NCBI RefSeq assembly: GCF_048128805.1
Contig: NC_136001.1
Location: forward strand, 7,097,001 to 7,161,000
Direction of reading: 5' to 3'
Length of the DNA stretch: 64,000 bases
Source of the DNA: Centroberyx gerrardi
Taxonomy: Eukaryota; Chordata; Actinopteri; Beryciformes; Berycidae
Shown here piece after piece: positions 1 through 12,578 of the stretch; the first letter of the stretch is position 1; each line of letters begins with the position of its first letter. A program made the translations under genes and the position numbers. The notes beneath the pieces are model-generated. The model saw only the letters and a program-made list of their open reading frames with translations. It did no database searches and was not told where the DNA came from.

Positions 1-267
1 GAGAGCAGAAAACAATAGCAGCAGCCCAGCTCACTGTGTTACAGCCAATCCACATTAGACTCTCAAAGGAAATGAATAAAATAAGATCATACAATAGAGG
101 AGAGTGTAGATAAATAGCGTAATAATAGAGTAAAGATGATAAGAGTTATAGAGGAAAGAAAAATAGATAAATAGCGTAATATAGAGTATCAAAAAATAAT
201 AGACTGCATTTCATTTGAGATGAGGGAAATGAAATATAAAAGATTATACATCATCAGTCAATTGTAG

Positions 268-304
<37 letters not shown>

Positions 305-312
305 AAACTCAC

Positions 313-3300
313 GGTGTGTGCGTTGCTGATCTTCTTGACGTCCCACTGCTGATCCCCAGTGAAAGTGAGCAGGGAAATGGCTCCGTCTGAGCTGCCGCAG
401 GCCAGAATCAGACCGAAGTCATAGGGACCCCAGCAGACCGAGTTCACTGTGGATGGACACAGAGAGAGGAGGACAGTGTGAAACCAAAGTCAGTGGGACT
501 CCAACACACTGAGGTCACTGTTGACACCAAAAATGGATGACGAATCGGGTGTCAGGAGCAAAATATGGAACTACTTTGATTACAGATTCAAAAAAGACAG
601 ACACCAGAAATCAAAACCCCTGTGAAAAAGCTGCTACAAAGCTTTCTAAGTCATGTGTGGTAACAGAAATAACTTAACAAAGCATCTCAGACATCATTTC
701 GCAGTTTTATTCATATTCATTTTGTTATTTCTTCTCAAGTTATTGATACTGATGTTGAAGTTATGGAGCTTCCCATTGTGTTTTTGGTTAAAATAAACAC
801 AGTGGCTGTTCTATGGCACTGCTTGATAGTTTTTCTTGTTTGCCGAGGTATCGTAGTAGCATTGAATTTTTAGATATTGAACTTAGTATTGGTATTTAAG
901 TCAAAATTCTGGTATCCTGATAACATTAAATCACACCGAGTTCACTGTTGATAGAAGACACGGACAGAGGAGTACAGTGCTAGAGAGTAGCGTTAAACCA
1001 AAGTCATTAGGACCTCGACACATCAAATATACTGGAGGGAGAGATGGACAGAGGGAGAGAAACAACCAAAAGAGAGAGAAGGAGAAAAGTACTAAACCAA
1101 AGTCACAGAGAAAAAACCCATCTACGAGTTCATTTCACAGCGAGGTACCGACCTGACGACTCGTGTCCGGTGTATTCGTACATTTTGTCCCAGGCACCGT
1201 TCTCCTCCTTCCAAATGATGACTTTACGGTCGTAGGAACAGGAGGCCAGGATGTTGCCGTACATGGGGTGAGCCCACGCTACCTGCCACACCGGGCCCTC
1301 GTGGCTGGAGAGGGAGACAGACACACACACCTTTAGTACAGAGTATATGGTGTGAAACCGTACAGAAATTGCATGACAAAAAAAAAAAATGCTACCCGCT
1401 TCAGTCACAATGCGTCCTGAGGACTAGACACACACACACACACACACACTTTGTCAATACTAGTAGGGCCAGGTTTCTGAAGCCAAGATCAATGGCCAGA
1501 AGTGTCATATTTTGTACATTCAGTCTAACACTAGAGCAAAAAACGAACCTTTTAACCACCAGCTAAAGTGGATTATGGACTCTAAAATACACCAGCAACT
1601 TATCCACTCTTTCACTTTTTACAAGTCAAATATGTTTTTTTCAAATACCTGGTAACCTACCAAAATAGCTTGTATAGTGCAGTTACAGCATATAAACTTA
1701 CCAGCTACAGTCATAATTTACCACTCTTGAGCTGGTGACTGGGGTTAATTTCCAATCTTTTTTTCAAGATTATTTTTTTGGCATCTTTTGCCTTTATTAG
1801 ACAGATCAAAGTGAAGACAGACAGGAAATATTGGGGTGGAGACCTAGGCCGGATTCGAACCCTGGACGACGCGTTTACACGGTACGCGCCTTAGCCCACT
1901 GATCCACCAGAATGCCCCATACACACCCTTTTTAAGCAACACCCTGCTTTACATTCATACACTTCACTTCCATACATTCGCACCTGGGAGATGCCCAGTA
2001 CAACCACAGTCTTCTACCGTTGGCGACTGAAGAGGGGGTTAAGTACTGGGGGGGTTTTCTCCACCCACATTTTCCCACATCCACCTAGTTTAAGGATTCT
2101 CTTCTCTAACCTCTAGGCTCCCGCCGCCCCCAGGCAGGCTGTGGGACCATCGTGTCTTACCCTCTGAGGTCTGCTACCAGTATCTGCCCTCCGTTTCGGA
2201 CATCGAAGATCTTCACGGTGCGGTCAGAGGAACAGGTGGCCAGCCGGGTCCCATAGTAGTCCATCTGGGCATCGTGCTGAAACACAGAGAACCAGACAGC
2301 AAGGCATGAAGCGAGGAGTACGAGCGCTTCTCTCTGAAATTATCATTCTATGGATAAATGATTCCAGGGCACTGTGGCTTTGACTCTTGCACTCCTTACT
2401 ATTAGTTGCATGTAATGTTAGGGGTCTACTAACTGAAGTTTATTGTACTGCTGCTCATTCTAGTCTGCTCTGGAGAAGGCCACCCAAATTCCTTAAATGT
2501 AAAATACGAGTGTTTCCACTACAAATGGGAATTTTAACTAACTGTGCTGAAATGGGTAAAATGTTTGACCTTCCTACACACACACACATGATTTCCCCTG
2601 TCTCTTGGGGAGCCTTTGGTGGTAATGTTGTCAGTGGGATGGATTTTGTGCTTGGATCAGATAATGAAACACTGAGATCATACAACAGAACTCTATGGGT
2701 CACTGGAATCTATTCTCAGGGACAAGACACTACTGGAACTCAATCTGAGGCAATGTGTGAGAGAAACAAACAAAAAAACATGTATATTCTTTGTCCGACA
2801 TCTTGCGGTTTACATTTTCCTTCAGGTGGTGATAAAACACTTGTGAAACGTTTAAATTGAAGAGGGTAGCATGCAGTAAACCCTATAGGTGTCTGTGTAC
2901 ATGTATGTGTTCATTATAGGGGGCATCATGGAGGGTGGGGCAACAAAAGCTTTCAAACTTAACAATAAATCATATTTTAAAAGTGTGTCACCTCTCATTC
3001 ACATTAGGGCAGCGTTGACGCATTGGGATGTATTGGTATCAGCCACAAAGTCAGCAATCTAACTACTAATGACTGTAGCTGAAAGTAACGACATGCTAGT
3101 AGCTATATTACAGGCTTTTAATTCATCAACAAAATGCACTGCCAACTTATATTACACAGATAATACTTGTAATTAATCAATGTCCGCTTTATAGCTGGCT
3201 GTGTTTCTGTTGCCAACTAATGGTTGACAGCTGTAAAATTCACAATCAATGCCATCTGTCTCGTTTGCAAACGCTAGCTTCAGTTACTAAATGAAAAAGG

Positions 3301-3595
3301 AAGATCTGAGAACTTACAATCATATCCTCGTGCGAGGTGTCCACCGTGTTGATAACGGAAACCTGCAAGACAGAACAAAACACATTAGTATAATTATGAG
3401 AATAACGTAAATATAAAAACATATCGTTTCCCCTATTAGCTACCGTTACAATTAGCCAGTATGCTAACGAGCTAGCTAGCAGGCTACCTGGTCAACGTCA
3501 GCAACAACTGACAACTGCAAACATTAATCAACAACAACAAACGTTAGCAAGCGGGTTCACCTACAACATATTAGAAATGTTGTGTGGCTCACCAT
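313..3595 (-). CDS. sec13: Sec13 WD40 protein, 5' portion (exons 1-5 of a longer gene)
   Basis: Sec13 is a six-bladed WD40 protein that pairs with Sec31 in the COPII coat and also serves the nuclear pore Y-complex and GATOR. Coding exons on the minus strand are 3593-3595 (the ATG alone), 3318-3362, 2161-2276, 1153-1304 and 313-446. All junctions are GT-AG. Together they encode 150 residues in phase, beginning [15 protein letters not shown]. Visible signatures are [56 protein letters not shown] and [20 protein letters not shown]. These cover about the first three blades and match vertebrate Sec13 almost residue for residue. The full protein is normally about 320 residues, so the other half lies left of the window. 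Exon 1 contributes only the start codon, as its donor follows ATG directly. Intron 5 starts with a normal donor and then enters an (AC)n tract (272-303 on the plus strand). Confidence 0.96.
1748..1921 (-). mobile_element. tRNA-derived SINE in sec13 intron 2/3 region
   Basis: The minus strand shows a tRNA-like head near 1921: an A-box-like stretch around 'ATCAGTGGGCTAAGGCGCG' and a B box GGGTTCGAATCC at about 1850-1861. A body follows and ends near an A/T-rich tail at about 1748. The same tail motif appears in the SINE at 11848-11990, so both belong to one family. It sits in intron 3 of sec13 (1305-2160), in the sense orientation. The family name cannot be given without a repeat library. Confidence 0.7.
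2400..3317. other. sec13 intron 2 (gene-free)
   Basis: This is most of the intron between exons at 3318-3362 and 2161-2276. It is AT-rich unique-looking sequence. An open frame of 157 codons on the plus strand (2387-2860) has no recognisable domain, is antisense to sec13, and is taken as chance. Confidence 0.5.
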
Positions 3596-4269
3596 GATTG
3601 TGGCTGATTAAGCAACCTCCCTGAAAAAAGTGTTCTTGTCTTGTAGCAAAATAAAACTCATTCACCGACGTGGCAACAAGTACAGAAGCCGCTTCCGAAA
3701 CGGTCCGCACGAAACTTCCCACCGGCGGAAACAACGAACACGATGCAAAAGGTTCCACGTAGCGGACTATCACGCTTTATGGTATAAATCAATATAAAAC
3801 TGTTTTAGACATCAAGTTAGAATGTGATATTAGAAAGAAAACAAACAAAATAGCAAACAGCAGTCAAGACATAGCTCCACAGAAAGAATTAGCAGGCTGT
3901 AATAGCAATGAGAATAAAGTAAAGCCTCATAACCTCCTATAAACAGGAGGTATTATTATTGACTGTCACCTTTGACATTTTTACAAAATAAAACAGTAAA
4001 GTTTAACCTGGCAGTACTAGTACTAATTGGCTACACACTAATAGCGGCTAGAAGCGATATATCCACACGGTGGCGCCATAAACACCGAAAGACTTTCCAT
4101 TATATCTATTTTTATCTTCCCCAGCAAGTGTCAAGTTCCCCACTAGTTAGCTATCCTCCTCTGTTGCTATCCAGCCTCGCCATGTTGTCCGGTTAAATCT
4201 CTTGCACCAGTCTTTATTTTCTCTCAGAATAACGTCCAGGTCGACTGTGACAGCCGTAAAACTACCAAG
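3596..4269. promoter_or_regulatory. Head-to-head promoter interval between sec13 and cand2
   Basis: The start codons of sec13 (minus, 3595) and cand2 (plus, 4270) are 674 bp apart and diverge, so both 5'UTRs and promoters must lie here. The sec13-proximal part (about 3660-3775) is the most CpG-rich. A GCCATGTT motif at about 4178-4185 resembles a YY1 site. No TATA box is obvious at a sensible distance from either start. Transcription start sites cannot be read from sequence alone. Confidence 0.6.
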
Positions 4270-4547
4270 ATGTCGAATGTATCTTACCACATCTCCAACC
4301 TGTTGGAGAAGATGACATCCAGTGACAAAGATTTTAGGTAAGACAGTGAACAACTTGTGCGCCTGACAGTGAGATGACACTTTCTGGCTCTCTTGTCATG
4401 ACACAATGACTGTCATAATGTATTTATATTTATATGACTTTACTGCATGGCACAAGGCAGAGTTTTAGTTTGAGATAATTTGATTTAAGACAGACTTGTG
4501 TAATAATCACATACTGAAAGGAAAGTCCTCTTTTAATTCTATCTCTC

Positions 4548-4595
<48 letters not shown>

Positions 4596-4647
4596 GGTGT
4601 GTTGGTGAGTTAGTGTTATGACAACATCATAAAAACAGACATTTTAA

Positions 4648-4732
<85 letters not shown>

Positions 4733-4902
4733 GTGTGTGTGTGTCCAGGTTCATGGCTACCAACGACCTGATGCTGGAGCTGCAGAAGGACAGCATTAAA
4801 CTGGACGAGGACAGTGAGAGGAAGGTGGTGACCATGCTGCTGAGGCTGCTGGAGGACAAGAACGGGGAGGTGCAGAACCTGGCTGTGAAATGGTACACAC
4901 AC

Positions 4903-4966
<64 letters not shown>

Positions 4967-7900
4967 AGAGAGAGACGTTGTTTGTAGAGGAATTGGAGCA
5001 GACAGCTCTGACATGAATTGTGCAAAGGGGGTGCAGTATAGGTTTTATATAAGTGGACAACTTCAAATTTCAACTTTATTGTACCGATGGAAATTTGGTT
5101 TGCAGCCAGGGTTTCAAATACTCATAAGAACACATAAAACAACATGTAGTAAAGGCGTCATATAAATAAAAAAACATTGAAACCAAAAAATAACTCAGAT
5201 AAAACAACAGATCAAGGACAAAATAGAGACACTCCTACCATACTGAAGTATTAAAAGCATATGAGTGAGTCCCAATCCAAGTAAAGTGTCAAGAAGAACC
5301 AGTTCACATTACATCAAAAGATTATAATGACAGTGTATTTAAAAGCTCTGGGGTCCTGTGTAGCTTAATGGATACTGGATGGCACTAGCATTCATTCATT
5401 CATTCATTCATTTTCTTTCCTGCTTATTCCTATTCATCCTATTCCTACTCAGTCATGGGGAATTTGGAGCCTATCCCAGCATGCATTTGGGTAGAAGGCT
5501 GGGAGACACCCTGGACAGGTCGCCAGTCCATCACTGGGCGAACACAGATGGACACACACTCACTCACATTCACACCTCTGGCCAATTTAGAGTCTCCAGT
5601 CCACCTGACCTGCATGACTGTGGACTGTGGGAGGAAAGCCAGGCGAACACGCAAACTCCACACAGAAAGGAATCGTGCTGTGAGGCGACAGTTTTAACCA
5701 CTGAGCCACCATGACACTAACAGTGCCAGTAAAATGTACTGCTCAAGGTATTATAGTTTAGCCACTAATACCTTCCGGTCCCTCATGCGGGACCATCAGT
5801 ACAAACATGTCTCGCAGCCAAGCTTTGTTCAAACCCACAGAACTTCATTTTAAATTCTAGTCAAGATCCCAAGGTTTCCAAAGATACCAAATATGTCAGG
5901 CTGAATTACAGGCTCATGTGTATAAAATGATGCACAAACATCTAGATTTTTTTTCCATTTGCTGTAATAGTTCAGTCATAAAAAAATGGCATCTTGGATT
6001 TGAATATTTCCCTCAATATAAGCAGCTAGAGCTTCAGTGAAATGTTGGAACGAGCAGATACAGAATATGGATGAGACATTGTTGTACAGTATGGAAAAAG
6101 AAAAATTCTAACTTTGAAGTTACTTAGGAAATTTGAGGGGAAACTCAGGGTGCAAGTGGTTAGTTTAGCTTAGTTTATTCAACAATTCAGATATATATAT
6201 ATATAAAAAAGTTTAAAAAATCATATGAAGACATTGTCAGGGATAGAACGACAAAGTCCCAGAATTATTTCCATCGTGGTCTCTGTTGTTCCTTCAGCCT
6301 AATGACAGGAATCACAAGAAGAAAAAAATATATAATGAATAAGCTAAAATAAAATAATGACAACATAGCAACATATAAGGCCATTCCTGTGTGCAGTTTG
6401 CATGTTGTCCTCATGTTTCCTCCACCTAATGTGTACTGGGACAGACTGCAGCCCACCACGACCCTGACAAGGATTAAACAGGTAGAGAAAATGAATGAAA
6501 TGTTCTCTGGGTGTGTTTGTTTTGTAGCCTGGCCCCTCTGGTGAGCAAGGTGAAGGAATACCAGGTGGAGACGATGGTGGACACTCTGTGCTCCAACATG
6601 ATGTCCGACAAGGAGCAGCTGAGAGACATTTCCAGCATGGGACTGAAGACCGTCATCGCTGAGCTGCCGCCGTCTTCCTCAGGTGAGAGCGGACGTGACC
6701 TCACACATCGCTGTTGTCATGGAAAAACCTTGTATCTCTAATTTTGGTGATTTTCATATTTTAACTTCAGTTGAAAGATTACATGCTCCTCTGTGGGTTG
6801 AGACATTTCTACGACCCTTTGGGCTTATGGAACCTTTTGAAAACCCCATTGGATAAACTCAAAAATTAATGTCGACATTTTGTATATACAAGGTTTTCAC
6901 CCGACAGCGAAGATATGCTGCCTTTAAGTGCTCCTACTTTTGAGTTCAAAAGTCATAAATACAACTTATTGTGCATTCAAGTGCTTTTGGTTGGATGTAA
7001 TAGTTGGAAGTAGTGGTTGTTGTTGAAGGAGAGAAAATGCATATCAGACTTTAATGTTTTAATTCATTAATTAGCCAAAAGTTGTATATTTGTATATTAT
7101 TCTATACAAGAGGACAACTAATATGCACAAAAATGGCAGCTAAAAGTTAAACAAACAATGAAAATACAGTAGAAACATACAGCATTACTAATTATTTACA
7201 CAGAATGCCAAACAGAAATGTATAATAGTAAAGTACATAATTTTTCCAGTAATTGGTGACACAACTTCCATGCTCTCTGCAATTTTTCCCTCAAAACACG
7301 CCCCCTAAATGTCACATCTCAACAACTTGGGTGTCATAAGAAACTTTGATTATCCCAGTCGTATTTACCACTTTGTTAGGTCATTCATGTGCACTGAAGT
7401 CGTAATTACAAAATTTCTGACTGCACTTGAAGACACCTCTGTGTCATACTGTGAGGGAAGGAGAAAGGTCTGTATGAAGCCATCGCCAAGCGGGAACAAA
7501 GATGGAAAAACAACATCTAGACAAAAATTGTCAGAATTGTCTGATATCTGTATTATTGTGCCTGTGGTGCATTTTTGTTTTGTTTTGTTTTTGTATATGC
7601 CCCCTATATTTCTTGTTTGGGTTGCCAGTTGGGTTATTGTGTTTGTCTGGGTTGCCAGGTTTGACCCTGACAGCCAGTGTGTGTAAGAAGATTACCTCCC
7701 AGCTGATTGGTGCGATGGGGAAACAGGAAGACGTGTCAGTTCAGCTGGAGGCCCTGGACATCCTGTCGGACATGTTGGGAAGGTAATGATGTCACCATAC
7801 ATCTTGTCTGATATAGCTATGTTGACAGACAGCTTGATCTCACTGCAATTACCAGGGAATCTTATGCAAAGCTGTGCATTCTGTTTTAAGCAACCATTGA

Positions 7901-10147
7901 AAAATGTAATGGTGACCACTGTTAGGCAGTCAGTTAGCACAAAACACTAAGATGCCCATTGTCAGACAAGTAACCTCCGACCTCTATCAGCTTCTATTGG
8001 ACAGTAGGATTTGCAGCAAGTTTCTGTCACCCTGGACTCTGAACTCTGAACCCTCTCCACCTCCTGCAGATATATTATGGTCATTTTGTGTTATGGGGCA
8101 GCGAAGATCTTAAAAACTGTAAACCTGGTTGTCAAGTAGGCACCTCGGCTATTTTTCTACGTTGTCTGATTCTATGTTGTGAAAAAGAATCAGGGCTGAT
8201 CTCTGTTATGATGATTGAAACGTTTTTTGGGGTTTTTCCTCCAGGCTGAGTGGTTCTCTGGTCAGTTTTCACAGCTCTCTGCTCTCCAGTCTGCTGCCTC
8301 AGGTAAGAGACTGAGACTCTCTTGACCTGTGAACCAAGCAGCAGTGTGTATGTCATATTTATTAGTACTAGTAGTAGTAGTAGTAGTATTAGCAGTAGAA
8401 GCATTACTGTTAGTGTTTAGATAAGATCAACTTTATTGAAACCCAAAGAGAAATCTGCTCATCATCGCTAAAGGAGATGAATAAATAGGCAACAAAGGAT
8501 AAAAATAAAAGTGCAATTAGATGAAAAATAGTAATCTAGATCTAGATTAATCTCATCATGATGCTTATACTTTCTACTGACTGAGAAGAATTGTCACTGT
8601 GACGGCTACTGACAGATTCATACATTTACACACTGTATGTCTGCAGGATGTGTAAATGTGCATCGTTGGCTTTTCACCTTGTCAGAGTTACTTTTACTAC
8701 TGTCAGATTTAGTATTACTGTTAGTGTTGTTATTATTATTAGTAGTAATAGTAGTGTCTGTGTGTTCTCTCATCTCATTAATCAGCACAGGAATGGTGGT
8801 GAGGAAACACTCCATCTTTGCTCTTATTTTATTGTATTTTATGTTTTTCATTAATTCATTCATCCATCCAACCATTCATCCTTCATCTGTCTGTGTGTCC
8901 ATCTGCCCATACAATCATCCATCTATCTCACTATTCATTCATTCATCCATCCATCCATCCATCTCACCATTCATTCATTCATTCATTCATCCATCATTCA
9001 TCCATCCATCCATCCATCTCACTATTCATTCATTCATGTTCATTCACTCATAAATTCATCCATTCCTTACCCATCAGTTAACCAGCCCCAGAATGGCAGT
9101 CAGGAAGCGCTCCATCTTGGCTCTTGGCCACCTGGTGCCTTGCTGTAGCCCCGCCCTCTTCTCCCAGCTCACTGAACACCTATTGGTCGAGCTGGCCAAG
9201 GGCCCGCCCACCTCGATGACGAGGACCTACATCCAGTGCCTAGCAACCGTCAGCCGGCAGGGCGGCCATCGAGTCGGTGAGATCTGTTGCTTCATACGCT
9301 GCATTCAGGTCATATGGGAACAAAATTATCTGAATGACTCGACGGTTCAAAGCAACAACTTGGAAGAGTTTACAGAATTCAAACTCATTTGAAGATTTAA
9401 TGCTGTGATTTTAGTTTACTGTAGACTTTTGTTGCTCCTGATCAGTTTTTTCATACCTAACACACTTAGGGAGTTGTACATTTTAATTCATCAATAGCAA
9501 ACTAAACATTGCAGTGGGAACCATAAATGAACAATCCAGCAAGTAGTTGTGTGTTGCCATGGTGTTTTAAGAGCTTTGATCACAAAATGGCATGTGATGA
9601 AAATTGTCTGTTTTAATTGTTTTATTTGAAATTAATATTTCATTCTCTGCACTTGACTGCAAATATTTCCTTGTTGGTAATGTCAGAATTCAGTAAGCCA
9701 GAGAAATCAGATTCTAAGACCAAAGCCCTGAATTCCCAAATAGTGTTTACCACAGAAAACTGATGTGAACAATATTTTTAAGTAGGAAGCTTTTCTCTAC
9801 TGTATAACATGAATGCAGCATTGTATTTTTTATGTGTCCATTCTGTATAACACATTTCAGTTTAGGTTTTTCTCAGCAGTCCTGAACTAGTATTATTAAA
9901 TAATTATTTGTGTTTGTTTTAACTTCCTTAGAGTACCAGGTGGGTGGTGTTTACTGCAGCAGGACAATACAGATTTAGATACACACTCAGCGAATATTAT
10001 TCTTTCATTTGCCTTTGTGTGTGTGTGTGTGTGTCCTACAGGTGAGCATTTAGAGAAGCTGATTCCCATGGTGGTGAAGTTCACCAGTGTTGAGGACGAC
10101 GAGCTGAGAGAATACTGCTTCCAGGCCTTCGAAGCATTCATACGCAG

Positions 10148-10182
<35 letters not shown>

Positions 10183-12536
10183 CTCTCTCAATTACTCACT
10201 CTCTCTCTGTTGATTGACAGGTGTCCAAAGGAGATGTCACCCCATGTTACCACGGTGACACAGCTGTGTCTGAAGTTCATGACCTTTGACCCCAACTACA
10301 ACTATGACGACGAAGAGGAGGAGGAGGAAGATAGCATGGACATAGAGGACGGGCTGGACCAAGGTGTTTTTGAGTGTGTGTGTATGTGAGAGAGAGAGAG
10401 AGAGAGCGAGAGAGAGACTATCTATCTATCTATCACAGTGGAAATTAAACTAATTTTATCTAATCTAATTTAATTTAATCTAATTTAATGTTATCTAATC
10501 TGATCTAATCTAATCTAATATAATCTAGTCTAATCTAAACTAATCTAATCTAATCTAGTCTAATCTAATTTAATGTAATGTAATCTAATGTAAACTAATG
10601 TAATCCAAACTAGTCTAATCTAATCTAATCTAATCTAATCTAGTCTAATCTAATTTAATGTAATGTAATCTAATGTAAACTAATGTAATCCAAACTAGTC
10701 TAATCTAATCTAATCTAATCTAGTCTAATCTAATTTAATGTAATGTAATCTAATGTAAACTAATGTAATCCAAACTAGTCTAATCTAATCTAATCTGATC
10801 TGGTCTGACTGATCTAATCTAATGTAATCTAATCTAACCCAGAGTCAGACGATGAGTACAGCGACGATGACGATATGAGCTGGAAGGTGCGGCGCTCCTC
10901 CATCAAGTGCCTGGAGGCGTTGATCTCCACGCGGCGGGACCTGCTGCTCTCCTTCTACTCCTCCGTCGGCCCCGCCCTCCTCGCCCGCTTCAAGGAGCGC
11001 GAGGAGAACGTGCGGGCGGACATCTTTGCTGCGTTTGTGACGCTGCTGAGGCAAACGCGGCCGGGCTCGGGTCACCACAGCCTCATCGCGGCCGGCTCGG
11101 ACCAGGGGGTGAGCAGGGAGGAGGAGCCGGCAGTCGCCATGCTGAAGAAACAGGTGCAGGATGATGTTTCAGACAAGTTCACATTTATTCACTGCAGTCC
11201 CACAATGCTTCCCATGGTTCTTTCTGAATGCGAGAAGACGAGTATGGAGCAGATTGGAGTTTTAGTTCTACAAATATTTCAGTCAGAGCTGCTCAAGGGG
11301 CAGAAATAATATCATTGGTTGAGTTAAACTTAAGTGGGCGGAGCCAAAGAACCACAGTTTTCCGGTAGTGAGAGGCAAAGTCTGACTGAATTTTGTAGCA
11401 TGTCCTCCATTCGCTGTGTAGTCCAAAATCCCCATGGGACATATCAAAGTGATTTCTCTTCAATGTGAATCTATGTGATTCTTTTTTAGAATTGTCTTTT
11501 TGTTTATATACTGTATTTAATTGTTCATTTAATTTATCTCTTTCTTTCTTTTTTTCCCCCCTTTTGATGCAAATGGACTATTTATTTGTAATCTTGGCAC
11601 CACTGGAAAAGAGGGTCCCAACCCCCAGTATGTCTCCTGAGAACTAAGTAAAGGTTGAATTAATTTGCAAGAAACTTTTTGTATTGATTGTTGCTGGCGA
11701 AAAGCTAATTGTTTGGGAAAGAGGACTGCAACAGCCATTAGCTAGTTATCTGCCGGTTGTTATGATTGGCTAAATATATATGAACAATAACAATTATAAC
11801 AACTGTCCAGTTTAATGCTGTGAAAATGTTAATAATTTGAATGTGGGGGCGCCCCGGTGGCTCAGTGAGTAGAGCGCGTACCATAAGGCTCAGTCCTTCC
11901 CGCAGCTTCCCTTCCTGTCTCTCCCTCACTATCTCTCTGTCAATAAAGCACAAAAGGCCAAAAATAAATCTTAAAAAAAAAAAATAATAATAATTTGAAT
12001 GTGCAGCACAGTCAGGAGCTCAAACTCTGGCATCGAAAAACAAAAGGTAAAGGAAGTTGCTCATCACTGCTATTGTAGTCCACTTTCCCCAATGATTGGC
12101 AAAAATCAATATAAGTAACTAAAAGATCAAAGTAACTAAATGAAAGTAACTAAATACTCACAATGGTGATGTTGGTAGGTTTATTTTAACACCTGGAACA
12201 AAATATAGTACACCTGGATATCTGTTCAACACAGCCCATTCATATTTTCCAGAGGGATTTGGACTACACACCAACTGGCAGAGATGCTAATCTATGGCAT
12301 GCAAAATGATGCAAAACAATGACTTCTGCATACGCCCTCTATCAATGTAAGATAGATGCAGTTTGGAAATATGATGTGCAGCTTCTACAGTGGCTGCCAA
12401 ACACAACATGCTTCTCCCAGCTTGTACATTTGCTGCATTGCAATGTGACATTTCAAATAGAAACAAAAACAGAAGCACAAATATTAAATTGGCTGGCGAT
12501 GGAGTTTGGGAATAAATGATAATAAACACACAGTGA

Positions 12537-12578
<42 letters not shown>

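Noticed and set aside
1850..1921. A functional tRNA gene
   Set aside because: The B box and A-box-like stretch are present but a cloverleaf is not, and the sequence continues into a SINE body and tail.
2387..2860. 157-codon open frame on the plus strand in sec13 intron 2
   Set aside because: No recognisable domain, antisense within an intron, and AT-rich composition. A frame of this length can occur by chance.
4627..5073. Several Cys/Val- or His/Thr-repeat open frames around cand2 exon 2
   Set aside because: They are translations of (GT)n, (AC)n and (CT)n microsatellites in other frames or on the opposite strand.
8637..9053. 138-codon frame including VRKHSIFAL as a possible alternative exon 6
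   Set aside because: The acceptor is destroyed and the similarity to exon 6 stops after 47 bases, so it is treated as a decayed duplicate.
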